64,000 nt of DNA from Parapedobacter sp042666505 (GTDB taxonomy: Bacteria; Bacteroidota; Bacteroidia; Sphingobacteriales; Sphingobacteriaceae): assembly GCF_042666505.1 (NCBI RefSeq), contig NZ_JBHTDN010000005.1, positions 248,001 to 312,000 of the forward strand, read 5' to 3'. The notes under the pieces were generated by a model. The model saw only the letters and a list, made by a program, of their open reading frames with translations, made no database searches and was not told the DNA's origin. Of the stretch, positions 18,555 through 27,562 are shown piece by piece (position 1 is the stretch's first letter; every line of letters starts with the position of its first letter). Made by a program: the position numbers and the translations under genes.

Positions 18555-20450
18555 TTACCACCCCGGGTTTTGCCAGTTCTCCCCGGTCAGACCTAACATG
18601 ATGTTCACATCATCCAGGGGTATGGGAAACCACAAAAACTTCTGCGAGTAGCTCAAGCGCTCGCGTGACACCGGCCCCCGGGCATACGTGTACGTTCCGT
18701 CTGCCTTGCGGGTAATACGTGCTGCGGTAATCCACCGATCGGTTTTCTCCAGATTTTCCTCGGGTTTATGCCAGCGACGGACATCAAAGTAACGATGTGC
18801 TTCGAATGCCAGTTCCACCCGGCGCTCATTACGGATGCGAAGCAGGAGCTCATCTTTGGAAAGCCCCTGCGGCAGGTCGCGCATGCTTACGCGCCGGCGA
18901 ATGGCGTTGACTGCCTCATAGGCTTCGTTCAGGTGGCCGGCTTCCGCCGCTGCTTCCGCAAGATTCAGATAAATCTCGCCTAGTCTCATTACTTTCGGAT
19001 AGGCCATGCCAACGTTCACGACTTCCTGTCCGGTATTTGGATGGAGGAATTTCCGCAGGAAATAGCCGGTGCGCGTAGCTTTCCGAGTGGTTGGGTGCTT
19101 GCCTGTCTGGGGTTCGCCTTCCCAGGTCGCAATCACCCGCGTGCGATAGCCCCTACCTGCGGGATAATTTTCGGCGCTTTCCATAGTTTCGTCGAAAGGC
19201 CAGTAGCACTTGCGTTTTGAGCCGTTGTAGTAGATGGACGCATAAAATCGGGGATCGCGGTTTTCGTACGGGTTTTGCTCATCATAGAGCGTATTGTTAG
19301 GATTAAAGTTGGGTTGTAAATGGGTAACTTCATCCTGGTATGGTTTCGCAAGGTTCAGAATCGGTTGCCCATCGATGGTTTCAAAACAATCTACGATTTC
19401 CTGCGACGGACAGCTGCCGGCCTTGTATCCCCCTTGGGCTCCTACGCCTTCTGTGCCGAAACCGTCTTGGCCTGCATTGGTTTGATAAATCGTTTCCTTG
19501 TCGGTCGGATTGCTTTCGTAAGCCATGCTGTTGCAGAAATACTCATTGAAAAGCTTCGCGGCATCGTTGGGCAGAAACACGTCCGGGTTGTCGCTCCAAG
19601 ACGGGAAATTGACCTTGTTGTATAATTCGTATCCATTGGCTTTCAGATTTTCAAGAACTTGTTTATTAATCTGATAAGCCTCTTCCCAATAGTCGTTTCC
19701 TTCGTTGTACAACGGACTTGCTGCATAGAGCGACATTCTCGACTTAATCCCTTCTGCGACGGCTTTGGTAAGTCGGAACGCCTCGGCACCGGAAGTGATG
19801 CGCCAGGGCAATTCCGGAGTCGACAGCGCGGCATTGCAGTCTTCGATGATAAATTGCACCACATCGTAATAGGAGCTGCGAACGGTTTGGGAAAAATCAT
19901 CTTCGTAACCGTGGGCTTCCCTGACGATCGGGAGGGGGCATCCGAAAAACTTGAGCAGTACCATGTAATAATAGGCCCGCAACAAATGTGCTTCGGCCTT
20001 CCATCGCGCGCGGTTGGTCTCGCTCTTTACCTTGGCCCCGTCGATATTGCCCAGGAATACCGAGCACTTACGGATACCTTCCCACATACGTATCCAATAC
20101 TTGCCATTGCCGGCGTTGTCCCATTCCTCATTAAAGTGTGAGGCGGCCGAGACATTTCCGCTATACAGCTTTCCGGAGGTAATCCAGGGTTCGGCTTCGG
20201 CATCCGTATCCCAAGACTCGTCGCTCCAGTCTACCGGTCCGCGCATATGAAAAAAATAGGCTTTCCCTTCACCGGGAATGTATGCGTAACAGGAATTCAA
20301 ATAGGCGGCGGTTTTTTCATCGTCTTGAAAAACCTCCTCGAGGGCAATTTTCCCGTCGGGCGCCTGGTCTAACACTTTGGAGCATCCACTGAGTAATATA
20401 AACGCAACCGATGCCAGTGTTTTCGTGATTTTAATGATATGATTAGTCAT
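18555..20450 (-). CDS. SusD/RagB family lipoprotein (first pair of the operon)
   Basis: 631 residues with a lipoprotein signal (hydrophobic run ending LLSGC, Cys at about residue 23). SusD features include YLNSCYAYIPGEGKAYF, WKAEAHLLRAYYYMVLLKFFG, GEIYLNLAEAAAEAGH and NERRVELAFEAHRYFDVRRW. It is clearly paralogous to the SusD at 13179-15401 along its whole length except for the inserted domain there. It is encoded 30 bases after its SusC partner. Confidence 0.95.
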   Translation of the reverse strand: MTNHIIKITKTLASVAFILLSGCSKVLDQAPDGKIALEEVFQDDEKTAAYLNSCYAYIPGEGKAYFFHMRGPVDWSDESWDTDAEAEPWITSGKLYSGNVSAASHFNEEWDNAGNGKYWIRMWEGIRKCSVFLGNIDGAKVKSETNRARWKAEAHLLRAYYYMVLLKFFGCPLPIVREAHGYEDDFSQTVRSSYYDVVQFIIEDCNAALSTPELPWRITSGAEAFRLTKAVAEGIKSRMSLYAASPLYNEGNDYWEEAYQINKQVLENLKANGYELYNKVNFPSWSDNPDVFLPNDAAKLFNEYFCNSMAYESNPTDKETIYQTNAGQDGFGTEGVGAQGGYKAGSCPSQEIVDCFETIDGQPILNLAKPYQDEVTHLQPNFNPNNTLYDEQNPYENRDPRFYASIYYNGSKRKCYWPFDETMESAENYPAGRGYRTRVIATWEGEPQTGKHPTTRKATRTGYFLRKFLHPNTGQEVVNVGMAYPKVMRLGEIYLNLAEAAAEAGHLNEAYEAVNAIRRRVSMRDLPQGLSKDELLLRIRNERRVELAFEAHRYFDVRRWHKPEENLEKTDRWITAARITRKADGTYTYARGPVSRERLSYSQKFLWFPIPLDDVNIMLGLTGENWQNPGW

Positions 20451-20480
20451 GGCAATTTCTTTATTACAGTATTCGTATGG

Positions 20481-23400
20481 TCAGAATTTGATGTTGGCGC
20501 CAAAGCTAAAGATCGAAGTCTGTGGGTAGCCGATCGAGTCGTCGTTCTCAGGATCGAGGTGGGTCGGCCTGAATTTGGGTGACCAGGTATACACATTCTG
20601 TCCGTTCATAAAAACCCGCATATTGGAGATTCCCAGTAACCGGAGTGAATTGGCCGGGAGCGTATAACCGACTTCAAAGTTTTTCAGTCGGATGAGATCG
20701 CGGTCAAAGACAAAGAACGAGTTTGGCCGGTGGTTCACTCCTTCTTCCGAGTGAAGCGCCGGATAGGTAATCTCTTCGCCATTTCTCCAACGCTCTTCGG
20801 TCCAGGCGTTTTTGTGGTAAGGGAAAAACGTCCCGTCGAGTGTCGTTTCATACGTGCCTTGCGAGGCAAATCCGGAATTGAACTTGCTCAACCCCTGGAA
20901 GAAGATATAGGCATCGAATGATTTCCATTCGGCTGAGAATGAAAAGCCATAGCTGTACCGCGGAATGTTTCCGACGCCGATGGGCGCCTGGTCTTTGTCG
21001 TCAATCACATTATCCCCGTTCAGGTCTTTGTAGACAAAATCGCCGGGGCGAGGGGTTCCGAATGCGTAGGTAACACGGTCTGCCGCCGCCAGCGTTTCTT
21101 CGTTCCAGTAGCCACCGTCCTGGTCCCAATCGATGAGATAGCCCCAGCTCTGACCGAGCGGGTAACCTGTTCCGCGGTATTTGTAGGCATAGGTATCGTC
21201 ACGTGGTACCTCGTCCACGTTGATGCGTCTGTTCCGGTTATACGAAAGCTGTCCCCGAAAGTGGAGAAACAGGTAGTCGCTGACGCGCTTGTTGTAGCCC
21301 AATTCAATTTCATAGCCCTGATTCAACACTTCGCCCATGTTTACTTTCGGAATGTTAGTGACTGGCACGCCTTGCCATATCGGGATACTTTTTCGTTGAA
21401 GGAGAATTTGCGAGCGGTTCTCCCGGAAGATGTCGATTTGGCCGGTAATGTCCTTGATAATGGAAAAATCTATCCCCAAGTTATATTTATTGGCGATTTC
21501 CCAGGTAAGCATCCGATTTCCCAACAATCCTTCGTTGACCCGTCTGCCTGCGGCGAGACTGCCGGAGAATCCTCCTCCGCCAACCGTAATGTCATCCAAA
21601 TAGAGAAAACGGAGTCTGTCCATTTGGTCGTTGCCGACCTTTCCGTAGGAAGTCCTGATCTTCAGTAGGGTAAGGTAGGGATTGTCTTTCAGGAACGGTT
21701 CTTCGCTGACTACCCAGCCGATCGATCCCGACGGGAAGAAGCCGAACCGTTTTTCGGGGGAGAACTGTTCCGATCCGTTATAACCGAAGTTGACTTCAGC
21801 AAGGTATCGCGTATCGTAATCATATGTGGCGCGTCCCGCAACACCGAATACATTGAACGGAATGTCGGCTCCACCCGAATCCCAGTAATCCCGTTCGGCA
21901 CGGAGCATACCCGCTACGTTATGTTTTCCAAACGTTCGGTTGTACAGGAGTTGCCCCTGCATGTTGACGTTGTATCTTGATTCCTGTCCATAACTTAACC
22001 AAAAGTTATCTTGTTTCAACTGGAACACGGAGAAGGTAAGTTCATCCGTCTCGGGGTTGATAAAGGCTTGGTATTCGGTCTGATTCCTGTTTCCCCGCAC
22101 TATATTGCTTCCCATGGCGTCGTACGAAATCATCCCTTTTAAGGCAAGCCCTTTCGTAATTCCGTCCAAATTGAAGTCGAGTCCAAAGGAGGAATTCAGG
22201 TTGGAGCGGGTCTGCAGGTCGTAACCGTACCAGTTCATGATCGTGAACGGCGAACGGTCGGCATAGTGTCCACTGGTCAGGTAAGTGGGGTCTAGCGGAA
22301 GATTGGGCGGAACGCCATAGCCTGGAATGGTTACGGGTCCGGGCGTCATCGGTAAAATGGTTTGCGCCTGATACATCATATCCCGTACCAGCCAGTTCCG
22401 GTCGCCATTGTACATAATGGCAGAATTTGGCATGTTTACTTTCTCAATGTAGGTGCCTAAATTCAGGAACGCCTTGAGCCATTTGTTCACCGTATAATCT
22501 ACATTGGACCGGAATGAATAACGATCCAGCTTAAACGAGGGGTCATATTTCAGGATGTCCTCCGATAGGGTATGCATGTTTCCGCCCTGGCGCAGGTAGC
22601 CGACATTCAGGAAATAGGTGATTTTATCGGTCCCTCCGCTCATGTTAGTATTTAAGGTTGTCTGCGGCGACCATTTTTTTGTCAGCATCCGGTACCAGTC
22701 ATTACTGGGATACATCCATTTCCTTTTGGCGGCCTGTTCCTCGTAATCGGGTGCGGATGGATCCAATCCGGCAAGCGGATTTTCGAACTTGGCGATAATG
22801 GCGGGCGTAAAGGGAGCTTCAAATCCGTCATTTTCCAACGCGGTGTTACGCAGTTTCATGTACTCAACCGACCCCGGCATTTCCGGTTCACGGGTGAGTT
22901 TCGAATAACTTTGGGTAACATTCACGGAAAGTTCAGGTTTGCCGACTTTCCCCCGCTTCGTGGTGATGATCAGGACGCCGTTTGCGCCGCGCACCCCGAA
23001 GATCGCGGTCGCGGATGCGTCTTTCAGTACGGATACCGATTCTACCTCGTTGATATCCAAGGTGCGGATGTTGTCCCGAGGCACACCATCGATGAGGATC
23101 AGCGGGTTGGTCCCGTTGATCGTTGCCGCGCCCCGAAGGTACATGGTCGCATCGTCGCGCCCGGGCTGGCCACCCACGCGTTGCATGGAGGTGAGGCCGG
23201 CAACACGGCCGGCGAGCGCATTGGCAAGGCTGGCCGACGACGATACCCGTAGCTCGTCGGGACTGACGGAAGAAATGGCACCGGTGACCGTCACCTTTTT
23301 CTGCACCCCATAGGCAACGACCACGACTTCGTCCAACCCGACGTTATCGGGCATTAGCTGGACATTCAGGGGCGACGTGTTACGCACGGGCAGCTCCTTG

Positions 23401-23669
23401 TCAATGTAGCCAACTAGGCGAAATACGAGGGTATCCCCAATGTGTGCGCCCGTCAACAAAAATGTACCCTCCAGATCGGTGGATACGGCAGCAGATCGGT
23501 GTTTGATGTTGACCGTTACGCCACCCAATGGCCCTTGCTCATCGCTCACTTTCCCACGAATGCTCACTTCTTGTTGTGCGGCCGATATCGCCGGAAATGA
23601 AACGATGAAAAAGGCAGCAAAAACAGCAAACAGCCATGGTTTTGCTTTACGCTGTAAATGTCTAAGCAT
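20481..23669 (-). CDS. SusC/RagA-type TonB-dependent transporter, first gene of the seven-gene operon
   Basis: 1062 residues: Sec signal (SFPAISAAQ), carboxypeptidase-regulatory-like domain (residues about 35-115), TonB-box region (LDEVVVVAYGVQKKVTVTG), plug (YLRGAATINGTNPLILIDGV; SVLKDASATAIFGVRGANGV) and a barrel ending SFGANIKF. There is no N-terminal STN domain and no adjacent sigma/anti-sigma pair, so it is not a FecR-type signalling transporter. It is the first gene of the operon 23669 to 8468. A minus-strand promoter about 500 bases upstream (24173-24203) could give it a long leader. Confidence 0.95.
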   Translation of the reverse strand: MLRHLQRKAKPWLFAVFAAFFIVSFPAISAAQQEVSIRGKVSDEQGPLGGVTVNIKHRSAAVSTDLEGTFLLTGAHIGDTLVFRLVGYIDKELPVRNTSPLNVQLMPDNVGLDEVVVVAYGVQKKVTVTGAISSVSPDELRVSSSASLANALAGRVAGLTSMQRVGGQPGRDDATMYLRGAATINGTNPLILIDGVPRDNIRTLDINEVESVSVLKDASATAIFGVRGANGVLIITTKRGKVGKPELSVNVTQSYSKLTREPEMPGSVEYMKLRNTALENDGFEAPFTPAIIAKFENPLAGLDPSAPDYEEQAAKRKWMYPSNDWYRMLTKKWSPQTTLNTNMSGGTDKITYFLNVGYLRQGGNMHTLSEDILKYDPSFKLDRYSFRSNVDYTVNKWLKAFLNLGTYIEKVNMPNSAIMYNGDRNWLVRDMMYQAQTILPMTPGPVTIPGYGVPPNLPLDPTYLTSGHYADRSPFTIMNWYGYDLQTRSNLNSSFGLDFNLDGITKGLALKGMISYDAMGSNIVRGNRNQTEYQAFINPETDELTFSVFQLKQDNFWLSYGQESRYNVNMQGQLLYNRTFGKHNVAGMLRAERDYWDSGGADIPFNVFGVAGRATYDYDTRYLAEVNFGYNGSEQFSPEKRFGFFPSGSIGWVVSEEPFLKDNPYLTLLKIRTSYGKVGNDQMDRLRFLYLDDITVGGGGFSGSLAAGRRVNEGLLGNRMLTWEIANKYNLGIDFSIIKDITGQIDIFRENRSQILLQRKSIPIWQGVPVTNIPKVNMGEVLNQGYEIELGYNKRVSDYLFLHFRGQLSYNRNRRINVDEVPRDDTYAYKYRGTGYPLGQSWGYLIDWDQDGGYWNEETLAAADRVTYAFGTPRPGDFVYKDLNGDNVIDDKDQAPIGVGNIPRYSYGFSFSAEWKSFDAYIFFQGLSKFNSGFASQGTYETTLDGTFFPYHKNAWTEERWRNGEEITYPALHSEEGVNHRPNSFFVFDRDLIRLKNFEVGYTLPANSLRLLGISNMRVFMNGQNVYTWSPKFRPTHLDPENDDSIGYPQTSIFSFGANIKF

Positions 23670-23687
23670 AATTACATGATTTTAAAG

Positions 23688-24104
23688 TTAGTTTGATAAT
23701 ACTGTTACTCGTGATGTGTTAAGTCTTAAAAATTTATCGTTTATAAACGTTGTAGTTGTCCGTTGACTTTTCGATTTAATTGACCTGCCGCCTTTACAAA
23801 GCAGTCCGGGATTCCGTAGACTGTTCAGTTGAGCATCGGGAAAATCTTCACACGGAGCGATCAACGTACCCGTTGGATCGCGGGGATCAATCGCCCACGG
23901 AAAAATCGAAATGTCAAAGAACCGTTCTACTAAGCGTTCCTTATAGTTAAAGCTCAGTCTAAAAAGTACGGCTAAAAATATCCCGACTCGTTCTCGGGGT
24001 AATATGATTCGATACGACTTAGATTTATAATTGGTGTCCCTTAATACATCAAACCGTAGTACCCAACGCGCACAATACGAGCCTACAATTTCCCGGAAGC
24101 CTAC
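23688..24104 (-). pseudogene. Start-less 138-codon open frame, possible gene remnant or long leader
   Basis: On the minus strand the frame is open from a tandem TAA-TAG stop (24110-24105) to a TAA at 23688-23690, only 18 bases before the susC start. It has no ATG; the only TTG is at 23864. The middle part reads like protein (for example GIFLAVLFRLSFNYKERLVE, then FFDISIFPWAIDPRDP), but I recognise no family. It may be the 3' remains of a lost gene, or chance openness in a long 5' leader. The last 25 codons overlap the region expected to hold the susC leader and look non-coding. Confidence 0.3.
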
Positions 24105-24172
24105 CTATTAAGGGGCTCCCAACTTACTTACACGGTCTTCCTAGTGATATTTAATTTAAATTTATAACAGAA

Positions 24173-24203
24173 CAAACGTAACCATTACATTGAGTGACAG
24201 CAA
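24173..24203 (-). promoter_or_regulatory. -33/-7 promoter match reading towards the SusCD operon
   Basis: On the minus strand: TTG (24203-24201), 20 bases, TACGTTTG (24180-24173). Transcription would begin near 24166 and run about 500 bases before the susC ATG at 23669. No other good match lies nearer to susC; TAACTTTA at 23690-23683 is a weak alternative. Confidence 0.45.
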
Positions 24204-24299
24204 CCCGGCCTATGCCGTCCTGTCCCGCTCTATCCTGCTTGCCGGTTAAAAACACCCGGACCGGATGCGTATACCCCTATTTCTATTCTGATTCGATGA

Positions 24300-24490
24300 G
24301 GTTTCTCTGCGGGGCATCGCGTAAACCGGTCGCTCGCAGGTCCAACCGTTGGGCAGGTCGTGGGTTTTGATACGTTACCGATGGACCAATGGGTCGGCTT
24401 TATTGGCAGGCCCTAGCGGCTCTATGTGAATACGGTCGGTTTTTCGGCTAGCTTGATCCCCGGGGGCATCTTATCCGAGATTGCCTCATT
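24300..24490 (+). pseudogene. Decayed 3' end of a metallophosphoesterase gene
   Basis: In one plus-strand frame the translation aligns without gaps over at least 27 residues to the C-terminal part of the phosphoesterase encoded at 7210-8460. AGH (from GHTHG) occurs at 24309-24317, then 24 residues later DQW-VGF (intact gene: KEWSGLY), then RLYVNT, PGG and ILSEIASF (intact: QLYVNT, PGR, ILPEITIF). An in-frame TAG at 24414-24416 and loss of the GHTH metal ligands show that it is dead. A further scrap, TTGCCGGTTAAA at 24239-24250 (LPVK), lies in another frame at roughly the right place. The remnant stops exactly where the opposing FG-GAP gene ends (24486). Confidence 0.7.
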
Positions 24491-25655
24491 CGCCTGTACG
24501 GTTCCAATAAATTTTCAGGTTGTGTGTAGCGCGGCCGGAAGCGACGATATCCAGCTTGCCGTCCGCATTTAAGTCGGCTACAGCAAGGTCTTCGCACGCC
24601 ATATCGCCGATGTCAATGGCCCGTACGCTCCAGGCTTCCCACAGCGAATTGAAGGGAATATAAAGTTTGATACCAATTAAACCGGCCTTATTCTGCTTCC
24701 GCCATCCGGCGATGATTTGATCCCTCCCCTGGCCAATGAAATCGGCTACTGCTAGCCCATGTCCTTCCTGGAGGTCTTCATCGAGCACGATCCGTTCGGC
24801 CTGGTTTAGTTTGCGCGCACCGGTTCGGGGAACATAAGCCGTCAGCACATTGCCGTGCAGCGGTTCGATGCCGGCTAGGATCGGAACGTGTTCCTCCGCT
24901 TTTCCCAAACGGAGCTCTCCCAATCCGTGATCTTTTCCCAAGTGCTTTAGACCGCTTTGTGAGCGCCATTTTCCCTTCGTGTAGGCAAATGCTTTTACGC
25001 CCTCTTTTCCGCCAATGTAAATGGATTCTCTTCCATCTTCGTTGTGTACATCGAGATTGTGCGTGAGGTGCATGGATTCATCGATGACCCAGTGTTTCCA
25101 GGGCTGCGTGGGCGTTTCGGGCATTTCATACGCAATTACTTTTGCTCCTTTCCCTTTTCCGTCTTTGTTATCCCGGCCATGGAGAGGTAACACAATTAGG
25201 TGAAATAAGCCCACGTCAGCCTTGGCCCAGCGCATCCGGTGCACCGTAGGTTCATGGTGCAACGCAACGGGAGTCCACCGCTGGGTGGGATCATCGGGGC
25301 GGATGAGGTAATGGACGGAGCCGGACTGTGCAGTATCTGACGTTTCTCCGGGATTCCATTGGGCACCCACGGCCACCTCTACTTTACCATCGCCATCAAT
25401 GTCTCGCGCCGCTATGCAGACATTGTCATGCTCGGTTAGATTTTCGACCATGACAAACTTTTGCCAATCGCCATTTCGATACCAGACAAACGCTTTTTTA
25501 TCGGCTAGCAGGATGTCAGGCTTTCCATCGCCGTCGACATCGCCAATGGCTATTCCATAGCCTATGGAAACCTGATCGTCCAACAATTGCTGTTCGAAAG
25601 AAGGGTCTTGCGGGGGAGAAAGCAGTAAAGCGAGTTCTATGAGAAACGTTTTCAT
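24486..25655 (-). CDS. FG-GAP/VCBS-repeat beta-propeller protein, secreted
   Basis: 389 residues with a short hydrophobic N-terminus (MKTFLIELALLLSPP) that may be a signal peptide. FG-GAP-type calcium-binding loops are visible in at least three blades: GDVDGDGKPDILLAD (about residue 38), RDIDGDGKVEVAVGA (about 88) and ADLNADGKLDIVASG (about 362). Other blades are degenerate (VADFIGQGRDQIIAGW). This looks like a seven-bladed propeller filling the whole protein. The same fold forms the N-terminal part of fungal aldos-2-ulose dehydratase, and Bacteroidota homologues are often encoded in sugar loci, but no catalytic residues can be assigned. It lies 65 bases after the GH32 gene and is probably co-transcribed with it. 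Confidence 0.8.
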   Translation of the reverse strand: MKTFLIELALLLSPPQDPSFEQQLLDDQVSIGYGIAIGDVDGDGKPDILLADKKAFVWYRNGDWQKFVMVENLTEHDNVCIAARDIDGDGKVEVAVGAQWNPGETSDTAQSGSVHYLIRPDDPTQRWTPVALHHEPTVHRMRWAKADVGLFHLIVLPLHGRDNKDGKGKGAKVIAYEMPETPTQPWKHWVIDESMHLTHNLDVHNEDGRESIYIGGKEGVKAFAYTKGKWRSQSGLKHLGKDHGLGELRLGKAEEHVPILAGIEPLHGNVLTAYVPRTGARKLNQAERIVLDEDLQEGHGLAVADFIGQGRDQIIAGWRKQNKAGLIGIKLYIPFNSLWEAWSVRAIDIGDMACEDLAVADLNADGKLDIVASGRATHNLKIYWNRTGE

Positions 25656-25720
25656 CCAGTTTAAAATTTTTTATTCAACAACCTTAGTTTCCGCTTGTTT
25701 GCGGCAGTTGCGGTAATAGG

Positions 25721-27364
25721 TTATTTCCAGATGGATTGTACATAAGACACTTCGAGGTTGGTAACCTGAATCGAGTTTCCCCAAAAATGGAAACCCTCCT
25801 TGTTGTCACTTTCGGGCTTTCTTTCCATGGAATACGCATAGGCCCCGTCGTCTATGAAAACCTCGATACTGGTTTGGTCAATATAAATGTCGGCCGACAG
25901 CTCCATGCTGGTCATGTCCTCCGGCGAATAGAACACGCCGTTCAGGGTGTTGGGGTTCAGATCATAATCTACGATTCGCTGCCCGAACAAGTTCAATCCG
26001 GCATTGGTAGCGTGTGACAGTTTGAGGGTGGTTCGGATTCGTAAGCGATCGGCATTTTCAAATCCATTCAGCAATTCGTTTGCCCTGTCTGAAGTCAGAT
26101 TTTTCCACTGGTTAACGGGGGTACACAGCTGTTCGATTTCTTTCACGGGCCTATTGAACAACCGGGGGCCATCCTTGGTGGTTCGCAGGGTCAGTTCGGT
26201 GGGAAGCAGCATCATCCCGTTAAAGGGCATTCCCGGATGGCTTATTCGTCCCCAGCCGATCTGGACACGCCGATTATCCGGCATATCGGTAAAGGTCTGT
26301 GCCGCATAGATGGAGCCGGTAACATAGCGATGTTTACCGGATTCGGGTTTGAATGCATTCCCATCAAACGATCCGATCATATATGTCCCTGATGCACCGT
26401 ACATAACCCACTTGGTACGTTGTGGGTCGCCGTCTATCGGAAGCTCAAAGAGTTCAGGACATTCCCAGAATCCCGTTACATGGCTTTGGTAGTTCCAATC
26501 TTTGAGGTTGGCAGACGTGTAGATGGAGTGTCCGTCGCGTTCGTTGAGTACCATCACCCAATGGTTTCCCGGTTTATACCAGAAGACTTTCGGATCGCGC
26601 GTGTCCGGACTGTTCCACTTTTGTTTCGAGTCGATCACGGGATTGCCGTTATATTTGGTGAACGTCCGTCCATTATCGAGGCTGTATGCGATGCATTGTA
26701 CTTGTTTTTCAGGGCCTGCTGCGGTGTAGGCTACAATCATCGCGGCGCTGTCGCCTTGGTTGTAACCTGCGGTATTGGCGTGATCAATGACCGCGGATCC
26801 CGAGAACATCGTGCCAAGCTCATCCGGAAACAACGCCACCGGTAATTCCCGCCAATGGACCAGGTCCGGGCTGACGGCGTGCCCCCAGTGCATATTCTCC
26901 CATTCCTTTTCATAGGGGTTATGCTGGTAGAAGAGGTGGTATTCTCCGTTGTGATAAACCAATCCGTTGGGATCATTTATCCAGCCGCGCCGGGTGGTGA
27001 AATGGAACCGCGGCCGATTTTTTTCTTTATAGAGGCTGTCGTGCCCGGCGATTACATCGTCTTGGTAAATTTTACGGAGCCCCGCGCTGTCACCTTCGTA
27101 TGAGATTTTGATCGTTTTGCCGATCAGATCTGAAACGTCCTTAAACACCCAGTAGTCGGCCTCTCCTGACGCCAGACGGACGACCACGGATACATCAGGT
27201 TTTCCAGCTACCTGGAAGGTCATTTTTGCGCGATCCTGTTTGTGCGACACTGGAAAGTTGAGGTAATTTTTAGCGATTTTTATTTCGATATTGTCAGCAA
27301 ATAGCGAAAAACTTATTAAAAGGAGGGTAGCCAGAGTGAATGCGGTAATGGGTGGTAATTTCAT
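25721..27364 (-). CDS. GH32 family fructan hydrolase (levanase/inulinase type), secreted
   Basis: 547 residues: Sec signal (about 1-23), an N-terminal beta-domain of about 90 residues of the kind found before GH32 in Bacteroidota (DUF4980-like), a five-bladed GH32 propeller and a C-terminal beta-sandwich. All three catalytic motifs are intact: WINDPNG with nucleophile Asp131, RDP with transition-state stabiliser Asp257, and WECPELF with acid/base Glu301. The sandwich has DQTSIEVFIDDG. The enzyme should cleave beta-2,1 or beta-2,6 fructans or sucrose outside the cytoplasm. No fructan-type SusCD, fructokinase or hybrid two-component regulator is adjacent, so import of the products must be encoded elsewhere. 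Confidence 0.95.
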   Translation of the reverse strand: MKLPPITAFTLATLLLISFSLFADNIEIKIAKNYLNFPVSHKQDRAKMTFQVAGKPDVSVVVRLASGEADYWVFKDVSDLIGKTIKISYEGDSAGLRKIYQDDVIAGHDSLYKEKNRPRFHFTTRRGWINDPNGLVYHNGEYHLFYQHNPYEKEWENMHWGHAVSPDLVHWRELPVALFPDELGTMFSGSAVIDHANTAGYNQGDSAAMIVAYTAAGPEKQVQCIAYSLDNGRTFTKYNGNPVIDSKQKWNSPDTRDPKVFWYKPGNHWVMVLNERDGHSIYTSANLKDWNYQSHVTGFWECPELFELPIDGDPQRTKWVMYGASGTYMIGSFDGNAFKPESGKHRYVTGSIYAAQTFTDMPDNRRVQIGWGRISHPGMPFNGMMLLPTELTLRTTKDGPRLFNRPVKEIEQLCTPVNQWKNLTSDRANELLNGFENADRLRIRTTLKLSHATNAGLNLFGQRIVDYDLNPNTLNGVFYSPEDMTSMELSADIYIDQTSIEVFIDDGAYAYSMERKPESDNKEGFHFWGNSIQVTNLEVSYVQSIWK

Positions 27365-27500
27365 CTTGTTTTAATTTATTCACCTTGTTGTTTTGGGATT
27401 ACGAACGCCTGTCCAGTGCGCTTCCGGGTTTTTTTGGTTAGTACCTTCATACGAAGGTACTTGTTTAAGCGGGTATTCGCAACGTAAACAGACTAGTTTT

Positions 27501-27530
27501 TTGGCAAAAAGGAATAAAATAGTACTTTTG
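27501..27530 (+). promoter_or_regulatory. -33/-7 promoter for the alpha/beta hydrolase gene
   Basis: TTG (27501-27503) inside a TTTTTTGG run, 19 bases, then TACTTTTG (27523-27530): a full consensus match 32 bases before the ATG at 27563. Transcription should start near 27537. Confidence 0.75.
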
Positions 27531-27562
27531 ATGAGATAAGATAAGTTGACCTACTTTTACAT

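Larger units (their letters stand above)
23670..24485. other. Gene-poor 816-base region upstream of the SusCD operon
   Basis: No intact gene. It holds a start-less minus-strand open frame (23688-24104), a minus-strand promoter match (24173-24203) and, at its right end, the decayed plus-strand tail of a metallophosphoesterase gene. Base composition is more AT-rich in 23690-24180 than in the flanking genes. No transposase or inverted-repeat boundary is visible. Confidence 0.6.
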
